A stretch of DNA of 64,000 bases from Enterococcus ureasiticus (GCF_001730285.1 NZ_MIJZ01000012.1:62001-126000), one strand, 5' to 3'. Positions 19,797 to 28,709 are shown, numbered from the stretch's first letter. Numbers and translations: made by a program. The notes: a model not told the origin generated them from the letters alone.

Positions 19797-19850
19797 AAAG
19801 GAAATAATCAGCTTAAGAAAATTTCTTAAACTGATTGTTTCCCTTTTTCT
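19797..19850. terminator. Bidirectional terminator between aspartokinase and LPXTG gene
   Basis: Inverted repeat around GGAAATAATCAG/CTGATTGTTTCC with T-run to the right and A-rich DNA to the left; the two flanking genes converge. Confidence 0.8.
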
Positions 19851-19858
19851 TTCACGTA

Positions 19859-21085
19859 TTATTTAATACCGTTTTGATGTTTTTTATTAAATAGAAACAA
19901 CGACACGCTGATGAAGAGCAGTACATAGCCAATCAATCCAATCATTGATTTTAGATAACCTGTTCGTGGCAGTTTGTTTGAACTTTTTTGTTTCAAATCA
20001 CTGGAACTTTCAGCTGAATTTGCTGATGAACCTAGGTAGGTGGTCGCTCCTTGTTCTGTTGTGCTAAAGTTAGTAGTGCTCTCTACTGTCGATTCTTCAT
20101 GACTCTCAATACTACTATCAGAAATTGTAGAGCTTTCAATCGTGGTTGAATCTGTGGTTGATGTTTCTATCGTTTCAGAAGTAGATTCTTCTGGATCTGG
20201 TTCCCCTGATTCTCCCGATCCGCTTCCACCGCCACCAAGCCCTGGTGTTTCAGCCTCAATCACTACCTGATTTCCTTCACCATCGGCTTCTAGAATAGCT
20301 TTATTTCTATAAGGTATATTCGGGTCTGTTAGTTTGTTCGATCTATACGTTAGACTAACTGCATTGTTCAATGTTCCTAAGTTAACTATGAAACCTACAT
20401 TAGTTGAGCTTATTTTAGCTGGATCGATAGGCTCTTTTGGGTAAAACAATTGGGTTGTCTTGTCATATGTTCCAATTTCAGCCTGAATTAGAAAGTCATT
20501 ACCAAATTCCTGGTTATCCCCAAGAACATCAGTCAAAATAGTATTTGTAATGTATTTTGAATCAGGATTAATGATAATATTCCAAATGGCTGAGGTATTA
20601 TCAGAACTATTCCAACCGACTTTATTCATCACCCAATTTTCATTTTCTGTCATTGTTGTTCCACGAGCATAAAAGAGGATTTCCCCTTGGCGATTTGCTT
20701 TATGCAATTCATAAAATGGACCGAAAATTGCTGTCACCGTATTTGATTCTGAATCACCACTGATCGTCATAATTAACGAACCGTCCTCTGTAGTAATATC
20801 GTAGGAAAAGTCGCTTGCGATTAAAGTATTGCTTGGAACTCTTAAATTCATCGTATCTCCAGAAACGATTGAAACAGTATCGGGGATATTATATGTGTAT
20901 GTTAATGAAACATTTTGATGATAACTGATTTCGGTTTCCTCATCAACAATAGTATCACCTTTGACTATCGTTGGATTAGAAACATATAGATCGCCAAAAT
21001 CCGTGTTGGCATATGAATAGGCTGGGAAGAAAATACTAAAAATCAGACAGAAAATAGTGGCTTGAACAATTCTTTTACTTTTCAT
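19859..21085 (-). CDS. MSCRAMM-like LPXTG cell-wall protein
   Basis: 408 residues from ATG 21085 (AAAGGAGACT upstream); a frame extending to 21118 lacks an RBS. Signal peptide 1-27, then a beta-rich region (about 30-270) with the pattern WNIIINPDSKYITNTILTD that resembles the Ig-like N2/N3 adhesive fold of MSCRAMMs such as collagen- and fibrinogen-binding adhesins. A Gly/Ser/Glu/Thr-rich wall-spanning stretch precedes the sorting signal LPRTG, a hydrophobic helix and a basic tail. Sortase A would link it to peptidoglycan. It is 37 bases after the epimerase gene, so it is probably co-expressed with polymer synthesis. Confidence 0.85.
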   Translation of the reverse strand: MKSKRIVQATIFCLIFSIFFPAYSYANTDFGDLYVSNPTIVKGDTIVDEETEISYHQNVSLTYTYNIPDTVSIVSGDTMNLRVPSNTLIASDFSYDITTEDGSLIMTISGDSESNTVTAIFGPFYELHKANRQGEILFYARGTTMTENENWVMNKVGWNSSDNTSAIWNIIINPDSKYITNTILTDVLGDNQEFGNDFLIQAEIGTYDKTTQLFYPKEPIDPAKISSTNVGFIVNLGTLNNAVSLTYRSNKLTDPNIPYRNKAILEADGEGNQVVIEAETPGLGGGGSGSGESGEPDPEESTSETIETSTTDSTTIESSTISDSSIESHEESTVESTTNFSTTEQGATTYLGSSANSAESSSDLKQKSSNKLPRTGYLKSMIGLIGYVLLFISVSLFLFNKKHQNGIK

Positions 21086-21121
21086 TACATAGTCTCCTTT
21101 TTTTAAAAGTTTCTTCACTAT

Positions 21122-22207
21122 CTATACTTCCTGTAACAAACACTTAATAATCCTTTTTGCAGCATGTCCATCTCCAAATGGAAGAGGACTTTCAACCGTT
21201 CGCATTGCTTCATATTCGTCTGTATTATTCAAAAGAGTAACAACATTTTTATAAAGCATTTGTTCATTAGTACCAATAAGTTTTAAAAAACCTGCTGTAA
21301 CTGCTTCTTGTCGCTCAGTCACTTCTCTAATCACCAAAACTGGGACCTTGTAATAGGGTGCTTCTTCTTGAATCCCCCCAGAGTCTGTAATAACTAAAAA
21401 GCTATTCATCATCTCTTGCTGAAACGCCAAATAATTCAAGGGAGCCGTTAAAACAATATTCGATTGATTAGCTAATAGTGAACATACTACCTTTTTTATT
21501 TTAGGATTGAGGTGTACGGGATATTTTATGACAATATCGGGATATTTTTTTGCGATTTTTATTAAAACGATACAAATTTTCTTTAACTTCTCCACATCTA
21601 ATTCTCGTCGATGTAAGGTAACAAGTATTTGCCGCTGTTCTTCCGCAATCGTCCGCTTTAAATCAAGATAACGTAATGTATCGATACCTGTATTACCTGT
21701 AATTTTAATGACGGATTGTATACCTTCTTTTTCTAAATTCTCTTTATTGCTTTGCGTTGGAACAAAATAATAATCCGCTACCCGATCGACCAATTGCCGA
21801 TTTATTTCTTCTGGGAATGGTGCATTCTTATTACCCGTTCTGAGTCCGGCCTCAATGTGTGCTATTTTTTTCTGCTGGTAAAACGCCATTAAGCTAGCGA
21901 CAAAAGCTGTTGTTGTATCCCCGTGAACAATCACCAAATCAGGATTTTCTGCCTTCACAATAGGTTCCAAGGTGCTCATCATGTTGATAGTCAAATTTGT
22001 TAATGTTTGTTTGTCCTTCATAACACCTAAATCGTATTGTGGTTGAATTTCCCATTCCTTTAAAAGAATGTCGACCATTTCTTTTTGTTGTCCAGTATTA
22101 ACGATGGTTAGTTTGATACGTTGTGCATGCTTCTGACACTCTTTAATTATCGGAAACATTTTTATTAATTCAGGCCTTGTGCCAAAAATGATCATATAAT
22201 GTTTCAT
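21122..22207 (-). CDS. wecB: UDP-N-acetylglucosamine 2-epimerase (non-hydrolysing)
   Basis: 361 residues from ATG 22207 with AAAGGAGGTCACCG upstream. The start FGTRPELIKMFP, the HGDTTT motif, HIEAGLRTG, PFPEEINR and a later DSGGIQEE are diagnostic of WecB/MnaA. It interconverts UDP-GlcNAc and UDP-ManNAc in the cytoplasm. The same frame is open upstream to an ATG at 22345 that overlaps the stop of the glycosyltransferase gene; that extension (46 residues) contains a hydrophobic segment, so a membrane-tethered longer form is possible. The strong internal RBS makes the shorter form more likely. Confidence 0.92.
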   Translation of the reverse strand: MKHYMIIFGTRPELIKMFPIIKECQKHAQRIKLTIVNTGQQKEMVDILLKEWEIQPQYDLGVMKDKQTLTNLTINMMSTLEPIVKAENPDLVIVHGDTTTAFVASLMAFYQQKKIAHIEAGLRTGNKNAPFPEEINRQLVDRVADYYFVPTQSNKENLEKEGIQSVIKITGNTGIDTLRYLDLKRTIAEEQRQILVTLHRRELDVEKLKKICIVLIKIAKKYPDIVIKYPVHLNPKIKKVVCSLLANQSNIVLTAPLNYLAFQQEMMNSFLVITDSGGIQEEAPYYKVPVLVIREVTERQEAVTAGFLKLIGTNEQMLYKNVVTLLNNTDEYEAMRTVESPLPFGDGHAAKRIIKCLLQEV

Positions 22208-22337
22208 CGGTGACCTCCTTTCTATTGCAACTAGAAAAAACCATAAAAATTTACCGAAAACAATACTTATTACAATGACAATAGGTGGCAAGATAGAAAA
22301 CAATCGACTATCAAAATAACCGTTGATTTCATTCATT

Positions 22338-23594
22338 TTAGACATTCTCTTCTCTTTTCGTTTTTATCCAGGACTTTTTCCCTGCTAGCTGTCTAGCAAA
22401 TGCTAAAAGGATACTGGGAATTGTTAAAAAAATATACAGGTACATAAAGATACCACCTAAATAGCATCTAATTTTGGGAGAATTTTCAATTGTTTCAATA
22501 TCTCTGGTTTCTTTTATATATCTTTTAGAAAATGTTAGACCTGGATAAACTGTAATAAACGCCATTAAAAGTATAGTCAACACAGATTTTAGCGTCATTT
22601 CTTCTAGTAATGAGTGACCCAGCATTCTTATTGAGATTATAAGAATGACACTATTGATCAAATTATAATAAGGCTGTAGTAAAAAATAGAGCATCTCTAG
22701 TTTTCCAATTTTTGAAAGTGAATTAGTTTTGAACAACCTAAACACATAAAAATGACATTGAAGACTGCCTTGAATCCAGCGACTTCGTTGTTTAATATAG
22801 CGCTGATAGCTTGTCACACCTTGTTGGTAAATGATTAGTCGATCTGTGTAAACGATTCGCTCATTATTCAACAATAATCGAATCGTCAAATCATAGTCTT
22901 CAAGTAAACAGTCATTCCAAGGAATGTCTTCAAATTTTTTTAATACGGACAATCGGGTAAATTGACCATTTCCGCCAAGTCCAACAGTTTTGGTCTTCAT
23001 TCTAAGTTTTTGTATATTTCCAATCACTTCATAAAATTCAATATCTTGCAATAATGTCAACCAGTTTCCACCTTTATAATTGTTGATAATTCGAACGCGT
23101 GCTTGTATTCCATGAATGTCAGAATGACTAAAAATTCTATCCGCAATATTGAAAGCATCTTCACATAAGAAACCATCCGCATCCAGAACCGTGACAATGA
23201 CCTGATTAGAATCTATTTGTCGATAATCTTGAAGAATTTTTCTATAAGCAACATTCAATGAATGACCTTTACCTTTTTGAGCATTTGGTTTTTTTTTCTC
23301 AATTAGTTTAATTCTGGAATCAGAAACTCCAGTTATGACTTTTAGCGTATCATCAGCTGAATCATCATCAACAACGTAAATTGTTAAATTTTCTGTTGAG
23401 AAACGTAATAAAGAAAGAAGCGTTTCTTTAATGACTTTCTCCTCATTAAAACAAGGAATGACTACTGCGTAATGTACTTTACGATTTGGTATAAAAAGCG
23501 CTTCAATATAAAGTTCCTTTGCACTTTTGATCATTGTGATATAGATATAATACACACTAATTGAAATCATGGAAATAACGTAAATAACGCCCAT
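22338..23594 (-). CDS. Processive family 2 glycosyltransferase (PgaC/HasA-like)
   Basis: 418 residues. One N-terminal membrane segment precedes the GT-A domain with VVIPCFNEEKV, VVDDDSADDTL, VLDADGFL (DXD), LLEDYDLTIR and the processivity motif QRSRWIQGS (QxxRW). Three or four further membrane helices follow. This arrangement is that of membrane-bound polymerising GT2 enzymes that make and extrude hyaluronan, poly-N-acetylglucosamine or cellulose-like chains. The adjacent UDP-GlcNAc 2-epimerase suggests UDP-GlcNAc or UDP-ManNAc as donor (inference). No deacetylase (PgaB/IcaB-like) or PgaD is seen nearby. RBS AAAGGTGGGG precedes ATG. Confidence 0.85.
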   Translation of the reverse strand: MGVIYVISMISISVYYIYITMIKSAKELYIEALFIPNRKVHYAVVIPCFNEEKVIKETLLSLLRFSTENLTIYVVDDDSADDTLKVITGVSDSRIKLIEKKKPNAQKGKGHSLNVAYRKILQDYRQIDSNQVIVTVLDADGFLCEDAFNIADRIFSHSDIHGIQARVRIINNYKGGNWLTLLQDIEFYEVIGNIQKLRMKTKTVGLGGNGQFTRLSVLKKFEDIPWNDCLLEDYDLTIRLLLNNERIVYTDRLIIYQQGVTSYQRYIKQRSRWIQGSLQCHFYVFRLFKTNSLSKIGKLEMLYFLLQPYYNLINSVILIISIRMLGHSLLEEMTLKSVLTILLMAFITVYPGLTFSKRYIKETRDIETIENSPKIRCYLGGIFMYLYIFLTIPSILLAFARQLAGKKSWIKTKREENV

Positions 23595-23915
23595 TTAGCC
23601 CCACCTTTCTTTGGATACTAAAGGGTTTGATCATAATTGTTTTTTCACAAGCTATGTGTAGTAACAACCCTAACTTACACAACAATTATCTTCCTTCGTA
23701 ATTTTAAATAAATATTATGTTTTTTTAATCCAACTATATGTATGTTATCATATAAATTATGTAATTTTTATCACTTTATTCGCTCAGATTCTAAAATAAT
23801 GAGAATAATAGATGGATTTTTTTATATTCAACAAAAAATAGTGTTTATCAAAACTAAAAATTAGCTTTGACAAACACTAAATCCGAATCAAGTTGGGCGT
23901 ATAATTCACTATTAT
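23595..23915. other. Intergenic region with terminator
   Basis: 321 AT-rich bases. An inverted repeat at about 23838-23882 (arms TAGTGTTT/AAACACTA with a further paired segment) is the likely terminator of the upstream minus-strand pyrophosphohydrolase gene. The rest presumably carries the promoter for the glycosyltransferase operon, but I cannot pick a convincing -35/-10. Confidence 0.55.
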
Positions 23916-24434
23916 TTATTCCTCTATCGCTTTACATTGGCGTTCTAGCTCAGCCTTAATTTTTGGTTCGGGAGCAAAATCAGCTTCCCAATTGTCAGGC
24001 TTCAATACTTTATGTGTCACTGGATGATAATGGGGTTTCCCATCAGGAAAAATTTTCCCCATGTTGGCTTCATGAACAATCGAAAATATTTCTGTCGGAT
24101 CAACACCTAATAGTGAAAACGAACCGTATGTGAAATACAATAAATCAATTAGTGCATCTACTTGTTCCACCAAAGGATCTGTTACTTTATTTTGCTTACT
24201 AAGCACCTTTTCTTCTGCTTGATCGACAGATATTTTTAACTGGTTTACTAATTCTTTGAATACAATAGGGTCATTATTTGCAGATCCATATAGAAATTCA
24301 ACTAATTCTTCCACTTTAAAACCCGCTCTGTCTGATGCTTGTTTAGCAGAAAATTGCGTTGGAATCTTAGGTTTCCTATTATCAAATTTTTCATGAAATG
24401 CTTCGGTTTTTTCAAAAGGATTATCGATTTTCAT
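23916..24434 (-). CDS. MazG/PRA-PH-like nucleotide pyrophosphohydrolase
   Basis: 172 residues from ATG 24434 (TAGGAGG upstream). The helical all-alpha core contains the acidic KVEELVEFL segment (about 37-45) and EQVDALIDLLYFTYG (about 90-104), the paired metal-binding EExxE/ExxD-like patterns of the all-alpha NTP pyrophosphatase fold. A C-terminal extension (NMGKIFPDGKPHYHPVTHKV) is also typical of the phosphoribosyl-ATP pyrophosphohydrolase-like family in Firmicutes. It likely hydrolyses a non-canonical or damaged nucleoside triphosphate; substrate unknown. A copy of the intergenic repeat lies directly in front of the RBS. Confidence 0.75.
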   Translation of the reverse strand: MKIDNPFEKTEAFHEKFDNRKPKIPTQFSAKQASDRAGFKVEELVEFLYGSANNDPIVFKELVNQLKISVDQAEEKVLSKQNKVTDPLVEQVDALIDLLYFTYGSFSLLGVDPTEIFSIVHEANMGKIFPDGKPHYHPVTHKVLKPDNWEADFAPEPKIKAELERQCKAIEE

Positions 24435-24446
24435 TTGGTTCCTCCT

Positions 24447-24570
24447 AAATTTAAAAGCGGAGTGGACTCGTTCAGTCTCGACAGGAAAATAGAAAAATAT
24501 GTTTGTGATGCTTTCTGTCACATGCAGATTTTATCTTTTTCCCGAGAGACTTGTCCGCGTAGCTAGATAA
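24447..24570 (-). repeat. Intergenic repeat, copy A (about 124 bp)
   Basis: Read on the minus strand it begins GTTATCTAGCTACGCGGACA and ends in GCTTTTAAATTT directly before the AGGAGG of the pyrophosphohydrolase gene. The end sequences match the copies at 49477, 53605 and 58333. The interior differs (ATATGTTTGTGATGC etc.). Imperfect terminal inverted repeats around AGC-GGGCT suggest a long hairpin. Confidence 0.8.
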
Positions 24571-24662
24571 CACATCAGTAACAACGTTCAACCTTGACTG
24601 GAAATTAGCAATACTTGACTATGACGCTTCTTAGCCTTTTTCCGGAAGTTTAGCCTATACCA

Positions 24663-25502
24663 CTACATAATTACTCCATAATACTGCAATGCTTGATAAA
24701 TTCCATCTTCTTCATTTGTTCTAGTCACATATTTCGCAACTTTTTTGACTTCGCCTTCTGCATTTCCCATTGCAACACCAAACCCGACACCACTAAGCAT
24801 CTCTATATCATTCCAGCTATCTCCAAATGCCATTACTTCGTCTAATGTAAATCCAAAATATTCGGCACATTTCTGAATGCCCGCAAGTTTTGATCCACCA
24901 ATTGGAATAATATCAAGTGTATAGGGATTCGATCTTGTCAGTTGGCAACCTGGTAATTGTTCGCTTAGAAAATCAAACTCAGCTTGTGGACTTAATAAAA
25001 CACATTGATAAATCGGTTCTTTTAAAATATCCAGGTCATGATAGCGTTGGGCCTTTCTATGAATTGAAAAGCGGCTGATCAGATTTTTTACAAACGTTGT
25101 TGGAAAGTGCTTAGGTAAAAAACGAACCAGTTTTTTTGCCCATTTCTTTTGGCCAAAACGCATCAGTGAGCTGCCTTCCAAACTCCGTCTTGAACCGAAC
25201 ATAATTTGACGATGATAAAAATCTGAAAATGAAACAATCCTCTTTAGCGTCTCATCACAAAAGTGATCTGCTCGAATCGTTTCTTCCTCTGTATAAACTA
25301 GTTGACCATTGTAAGTAACAAAAACATCTAGATTTAATTCATCTATTTGTTGGCTTAAATGAACTGGTCCTCTACCTGTTGCTACTCCGCAAATGATTCC
25401 TTGTGCTTGGGCCTTTTCAATCGCTTGTTTAGTCGATACCAAGGCTTTGGCATTTTTGTTCACCAAAGTACCGTCTATATCAAAGAAAATAGCTTTAATC
25501 AT
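24663..25502 (-). CDS. Cof-type HAD-IIB phosphatase
   Basis: 279 residues. Motif I FFDIDGTLVN, a C2B cap in the middle, motif III lysine near GGSKLAG and motif IV FGDSWNDIEML followed by GVAMGNAEGEV are the standard Cof/YcsE signatures. Such enzymes dephosphorylate sugar phosphates, flavin or PLP precursors in the cytoplasm; substrate not determinable. The DUF72 gene ends 34 bases upstream of its start, so the two may be co-transcribed. Confidence 0.9.
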   Translation of the reverse strand: MIKAIFFDIDGTLVNKNAKALVSTKQAIEKAQAQGIICGVATGRGPVHLSQQIDELNLDVFVTYNGQLVYTEEETIRADHFCDETLKRIVSFSDFYHRQIMFGSRRSLEGSSLMRFGQKKWAKKLVRFLPKHFPTTFVKNLISRFSIHRKAQRYHDLDILKEPIYQCVLLSPQAEFDFLSEQLPGCQLTRSNPYTLDIIPIGGSKLAGIQKCAEYFGFTLDEVMAFGDSWNDIEMLSGVGFGVAMGNAEGEVKKVAKYVTRTNEEDGIYQALQYYGVIM

Positions 25503-25536
25503 GGTATTCCTTTCTTTAATTGAACTATGTCATTTG

Positions 25537-26370
25537 TTAAAATAAGCCCATTTGTTTTGGGTTTAAATTCTTGTATTCCAATTTCAAGGCAGCTTTCATT
25601 TCTAATAAGTTGCCTGCTGCATCACCGCCTGAATTATTGTTGAAGATCACACCAACTTCTTTCGTCTCACGAGCCACCTTTTCCACCGCTTCACTCAAGT
25701 CTGCGATTTCTTCTGAATTGTAGCGATATAAGGTCCGCTTTTTACGCCAATCTTTGTCATTTGCCATCCACCCTGCGGCATTGCGCCCGTGAAATCGGAA
25801 TAACGAAAATTGATCATTAGTAACATAAGGGAAAAATGGTACTGGATTCGTTGGAATCTGCGGCTCGTCGACTGCTACTAATGAAAACTCATTGCTTTTC
25901 ATGAACGACAGTGTTTGTTTAATGTATTTAGCTGTATACCATGAACCATTTCTCAATTCTATCGCAATCGGAAATCCCGCAAACCAGTGACGAATCTTTT
26001 CCAAATACTGAACATTTTCCTTCGTACAGCTAAACGTTCCAGAAAATTGAATCAGAAATGCAAAAAGCTTCCCACTTTCGATCATGGGCGCCATGCTTGT
26101 CAAAAAAGCTTCAATCATCTCTTCTTCACTTTGATAATACTGTTGCCATTCACCTTGACAGCTAATGCCGCTATATACTTTCATCACAAATCGAAAATTC
26201 TCAGGAACTGATTTAGTCCACTCTCGAACAGAGTCTTGTTTTGGAATGCCATAGTAAGCTGTATCCATCTCGACTAGTGGTAGGTAACCTGCATATTCAT
26301 ATAACGTAGAACGCTTTTTTCCGGTTAATTTATCATGTTCATTAAAAGAAGTCAAACCTAAACGAATCAT
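25537..26370 (-). CDS. DUF72 (YecE-like) family protein
   Basis: 277 residues. The N-terminus IRLGLTSFNEHDKLTG, the EMDTAYYGIPKQDSVREW segment and C-terminal YNNNSGG-like VIFNNNSGGDAAGN are typical of the TIM-barrel DUF72/YecE family. The biochemical role is unknown; some members have been associated with nucleic-acid or metal chemistry, which I cannot confirm here. Conserved Arg in FRFHGRN (about 208) is present. Located just upstream of the Cof phosphatase. Confidence 0.88.
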   Translation of the reverse strand: MIRLGLTSFNEHDKLTGKKRSTLYEYAGYLPLVEMDTAYYGIPKQDSVREWTKSVPENFRFVMKVYSGISCQGEWQQYYQSEEEMIEAFLTSMAPMIESGKLFAFLIQFSGTFSCTKENVQYLEKIRHWFAGFPIAIELRNGSWYTAKYIKQTLSFMKSNEFSLVAVDEPQIPTNPVPFFPYVTNDQFSLFRFHGRNAAGWMANDKDWRKKRTLYRYNSEEIADLSEAVEKVARETKEVGVIFNNNSGGDAAGNLLEMKAALKLEYKNLNPKQMGLF

Positions 26371-26452
26371 AGCGTATTTTATCCTTTCTCTTCATAAAAC
26401 TACTATAATATACATATAGTTAAAATGATTTTTCTATCATTTATTTTATACT

Positions 26453-26486
26453 AAAAAAGACCAAGACAAAACAAAAAGTTGTCTTA
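26453..26486 (-). terminator. Terminator after acyl-ACP thioesterase
   Basis: Minus-strand stem AAGACAA/TTGTCTT followed shortly by TCTTTTTTAG. Confidence 0.6.
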
Positions 26487-26513
26487 GCCAAAAAATAATT
26501 TGGTTCTAAAATC

Positions 26514-27254
26514 CTATTGGCTTTTTTTCCATTTCATGTTTGCTTCACAATAGATTTGACCATCGATTCGGATTTCATGTCGTGTTGTTTTTCCTTCATC
26601 AGTATCAAGCATTTCATAATGACTTTCTACTACCTGACCGTATTCTACTTCCTTATCAAATTTTACATTGATAAAGGTCGGCTCATACGTGCTTAAAAAA
26701 TCATAGCCTAATACATCTAATAGCCAATTAAAGTAGATTGCATTATTAACATGCTGATTTCCGTCGATATCAAAATAACGCACACGATATGGTAGGAATT
26801 CACCATCTTCTACTTTTTCAATTTTTTCGCCACGATAAATTTTCTTGATTTTTTCACTTTCATACGGCTCAATGATCTCAGGTAATACGCTACTCATTTT
26901 ACGATTTTCTTTATCCATCAAAACAAAAGTCGACTTGATCAATACACATTCATTGCCTTGTTCATCATGAACCCAAAAGTTTCGATAACAAAAATATTTA
27001 TTATACGCCATCGCTTGAGTCGTCACAGCGAGTTTTTCTCCAACTTTAGGTAAACGTGTAATATGGATTTCGTAATTGGTAATGACCCAGCCAAGGCCAA
27101 ATGAAGCAACAAAATCACTTCCTCTATCTAAGGCATCGCTTTGTTCTTCAGATGTTTTGATTACAACAGCCAACATTGATGGAATCGTCATTTTTCTAGT
27201 AATATCGCCATCATAATAAGCTACTTCATATGGGGTTGTAAATTTTTTTGCCAC
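26514..27254 (-). CDS. Acyl-[acyl-carrier-protein] thioesterase
   Basis: 246 residues starting at GTG 27254 with GGAGGAG upstream. Two tandem hot-dog folds: the first carries DRGSDFVASFGLGWVI and the second the catalytic Asn-His motif in DIDGNQHVNNAIYFNWLLD (about 165-183). This is the bacterial Fat-type acyl-ACP thioesterase, releasing fatty acids from ACP. Monocistronic. Its physiological role in enterococci is probably fatty-acid overflow control (inference). Confidence 0.92.
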   Translation of the reverse strand: MAKKFTTPYEVAYYDGDITRKMTIPSMLAVVIKTSEEQSDALDRGSDFVASFGLGWVITNYEIHITRLPKVGEKLAVTTQAMAYNKYFCYRNFWVHDEQGNECVLIKSTFVLMDKENRKMSSVLPEIIEPYESEKIKKIYRGEKIEKVEDGEFLPYRVRYFDIDGNQHVNNAIYFNWLLDVLGYDFLSTYEPTFINVKFDKEVEYGQVVESHYEMLDTDEGKTTRHEIRIDGQIYCEANMKWKKSQ

Positions 27255-27436
27255 TGGATCTCCTCCTTTTTATGCTTGTATGACTAGTTAAATTATAACA
27301 TAGTATACCAAACGGGTTACAAAAAAATGAATCTATAAACTGATTCAATTCATTTACAAGCTATTGTAATTCCTGTAAAATACATTCCAAACAAACACAA
27401 AAAAGATAATATAGACCTGCTTATTTAATATAATTA

Positions 27437-27491
27437 AAAAAAACTTTTCAAAACGGAAGCAAAATTTCTCCTGTTTTAAAAAGTTTTTCAG
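27437..27491. terminator. Hairpin terminator facing the 20-codon ORF
   Basis: Inverted repeat AAAACTTTT-CAAAAC and GTTTT-AAAAAGTTTT with eight T residues on the minus strand. It lies about 50 bases after the stop of the short minus-strand ORF and would close a transcript of about 200 nt. Confidence 0.75.
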
Positions 27492-27539
27492 TCCTACCTA
27501 TTTGTTAGAAAGTAAACTCTAATCACTAATTTTTTCACA

Positions 27540-27602
27540 CTATACGTGCCCCGTATTTCCATAGCCAAGCACTTCATCCAATAAGCATAAAAGCGTTTCC
27601 AT
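27540..27602 (-). CDS. Candidate 20-residue peptide divergent from HTH/TPR regulator
   Basis: ATG at 27602 reads METLLCLLDEVLGYGNTGHV then TAG. GGAGGG lies six bases before the ATG, a better RBS than many genes here. A promoter (TTCTAG, 17 bases, TATTAT preceded by TGG) lies 37-65 bases upstream and a terminator follows, so it looks like a complete small transcription unit. It has no Sec signal. Position next to a PlcR/Rgg-like regulator suggests a signalling or leader peptide (inference). It could also be chance, as it is only 21 codons. Confidence 0.45.
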   Translation of the reverse strand: METLLCLLDEVLGYGNTGHV

Positions 27603-27638
27603 GTCTATCCCTCCAAAAAATTAGTTGATTCCAAAAGA

Positions 27639-27674
27639 ATAATACCATACTATTATATAAACTAGAACTATAAT
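27639..27674. promoter_or_regulatory. Overlapping divergent promoters of the 20-codon ORF and the regulator
   Basis: Minus strand: -35 TTCTAG (27662-27667), 17 bases, extended -10 TGG-TATTAT (27639-27644). Plus strand: -10 TATAAT (27669-27674) for the regulator. The inverted repeat TAATA-CCATAC-TATTA between them is a plausible operator. Confidence 0.5.
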
Positions 27675-27697
27675 GCATAAACATAGAGGGGAACATT

Positions 27698-28543
27698 ATG
27701 AGAATCAAAGGAGACATCATCCGCACAGTCAGAAAACAAAAAAAATTGTCGCAAGTAACTTTAGCCGCTGGAATTTGTACTCAAGGAACGGTTAGTAACA
27801 TTGAAAATAAAAATGTTTGCGATAGCCTTGAAATCCTTGATGCAATCTGCAAAAGATTAAACCTCAGTCTCGAAAGCGTATTAGATGATAACGATGAAAA
27901 AAAACTTACTTCTATTTTAAATCATGTGGAAGAATTGTGTAATACGTTCAAACATAAAGAAGCTCACTCACTTTTAAAATCAACCTCGGTCAATGTTTCT
28001 GATTTTCAAAATAGAGAATTAGAAGTTCGCTGGTTTTATTTTATGGGAATCACGAACTTATTGGGCTACAACAATACAACAGATAGTTTATTTTATTTTT
28101 ACAGAGCTGATGAACTGGGCGATTCAAATTCTGTTTATGCGATCCTTTCTGTCAATAGTTTGGGGATCGTTTATGAAATGGCCGATGAGTTGGATAAAGC
28201 ACAAGTTTATTATGAGAAATCGATCGATATGCTGAATAGAATGACAATAAAAATGCCGATTGAAGCAACCAAAATATTCTTCAATACAGCCAAATTCTAT
28301 TCATTGATCAAAAATTACGAGACAGCTTTTAAGTTAGCTTCTAAAGGAATGGCCTTAAATAAATCCTATCAATCGTTATATATGTTAGATCTTTTGGCTT
28401 ACGAAGCATCTTTTAATGACTTTATGAGATCACCAGATTTAAAAGTACCAGATTTTAGCAGCGCAAAAGTTTTTGCTACTTTTAATGATAATCAAAGTTT
28501 ATTAGATGTGATTGCTAATGATGAAAAAACATTAACTCACTAG
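27698..28543 (+). CDS. HTH/TPR transcriptional regulator (Rgg/PlcR-like, RRNPP type)
   Basis: 281 residues. N-terminal XRE helix-turn-helix (residues 1-65, IIRTVRKQKKLSQVTLAAGI, TQGTVSNIENKN) followed by helical repeats resembling TPRs (VYEMADELDKAQVYYEKSID) to the end. This is the arrangement of peptide-binding RRNPP regulators. GAGGGG precedes ATG. It lies upstream of, and in the same direction as, the LPMO-chitinase operon but is separated by a terminator, so it may control that operon or the divergent small ORF (inference). No cognate pheromone is proven. Confidence 0.85.
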   Translation: MRIKGDIIRTVRKQKKLSQVTLAAGICTQGTVSNIENKNVCDSLEILDAICKRLNLSLESVLDDNDEKKLTSILNHVEELCNTFKHKEAHSLLKSTSVNVSDFQNRELEVRWFYFMGITNLLGYNNTTDSLFYFYRADELGDSNSVYAILSVNSLGIVYEMADELDKAQVYYEKSIDMLNRMTIKMPIEATKIFFNTAKFYSLIKNYETAFKLASKGMALNKSYQSLYMLDLLAYEASFNDFMRSPDLKVPDFSSAKVFATFNDNQSLLDVIANDEKTLTH

Positions 28544-28558
28544 ATCAATTACTAGTAT

Positions 28559-28608
28559 AAACCGCCAGTTAGAGTGTAGATTCACTATGCTCATAACTGA
28601 CGGTTTTT
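28559..28608 (+). terminator. Terminator after the HTH/TPR regulator
   Basis: Stem AAACCGcCAGTTA/TAACTGaCGGTTT followed by TTT; 16 bases after the stop codon. Confidence 0.85.
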
Positions 28609-28709
28609 CAATTTTTCTCTCTAAAAAAAAACATATACTTACTTTTTACTAATAATATACTTATTAAAATATCACTAATATATCATTAATAAAATAAAAA
28701 TCATATCAT

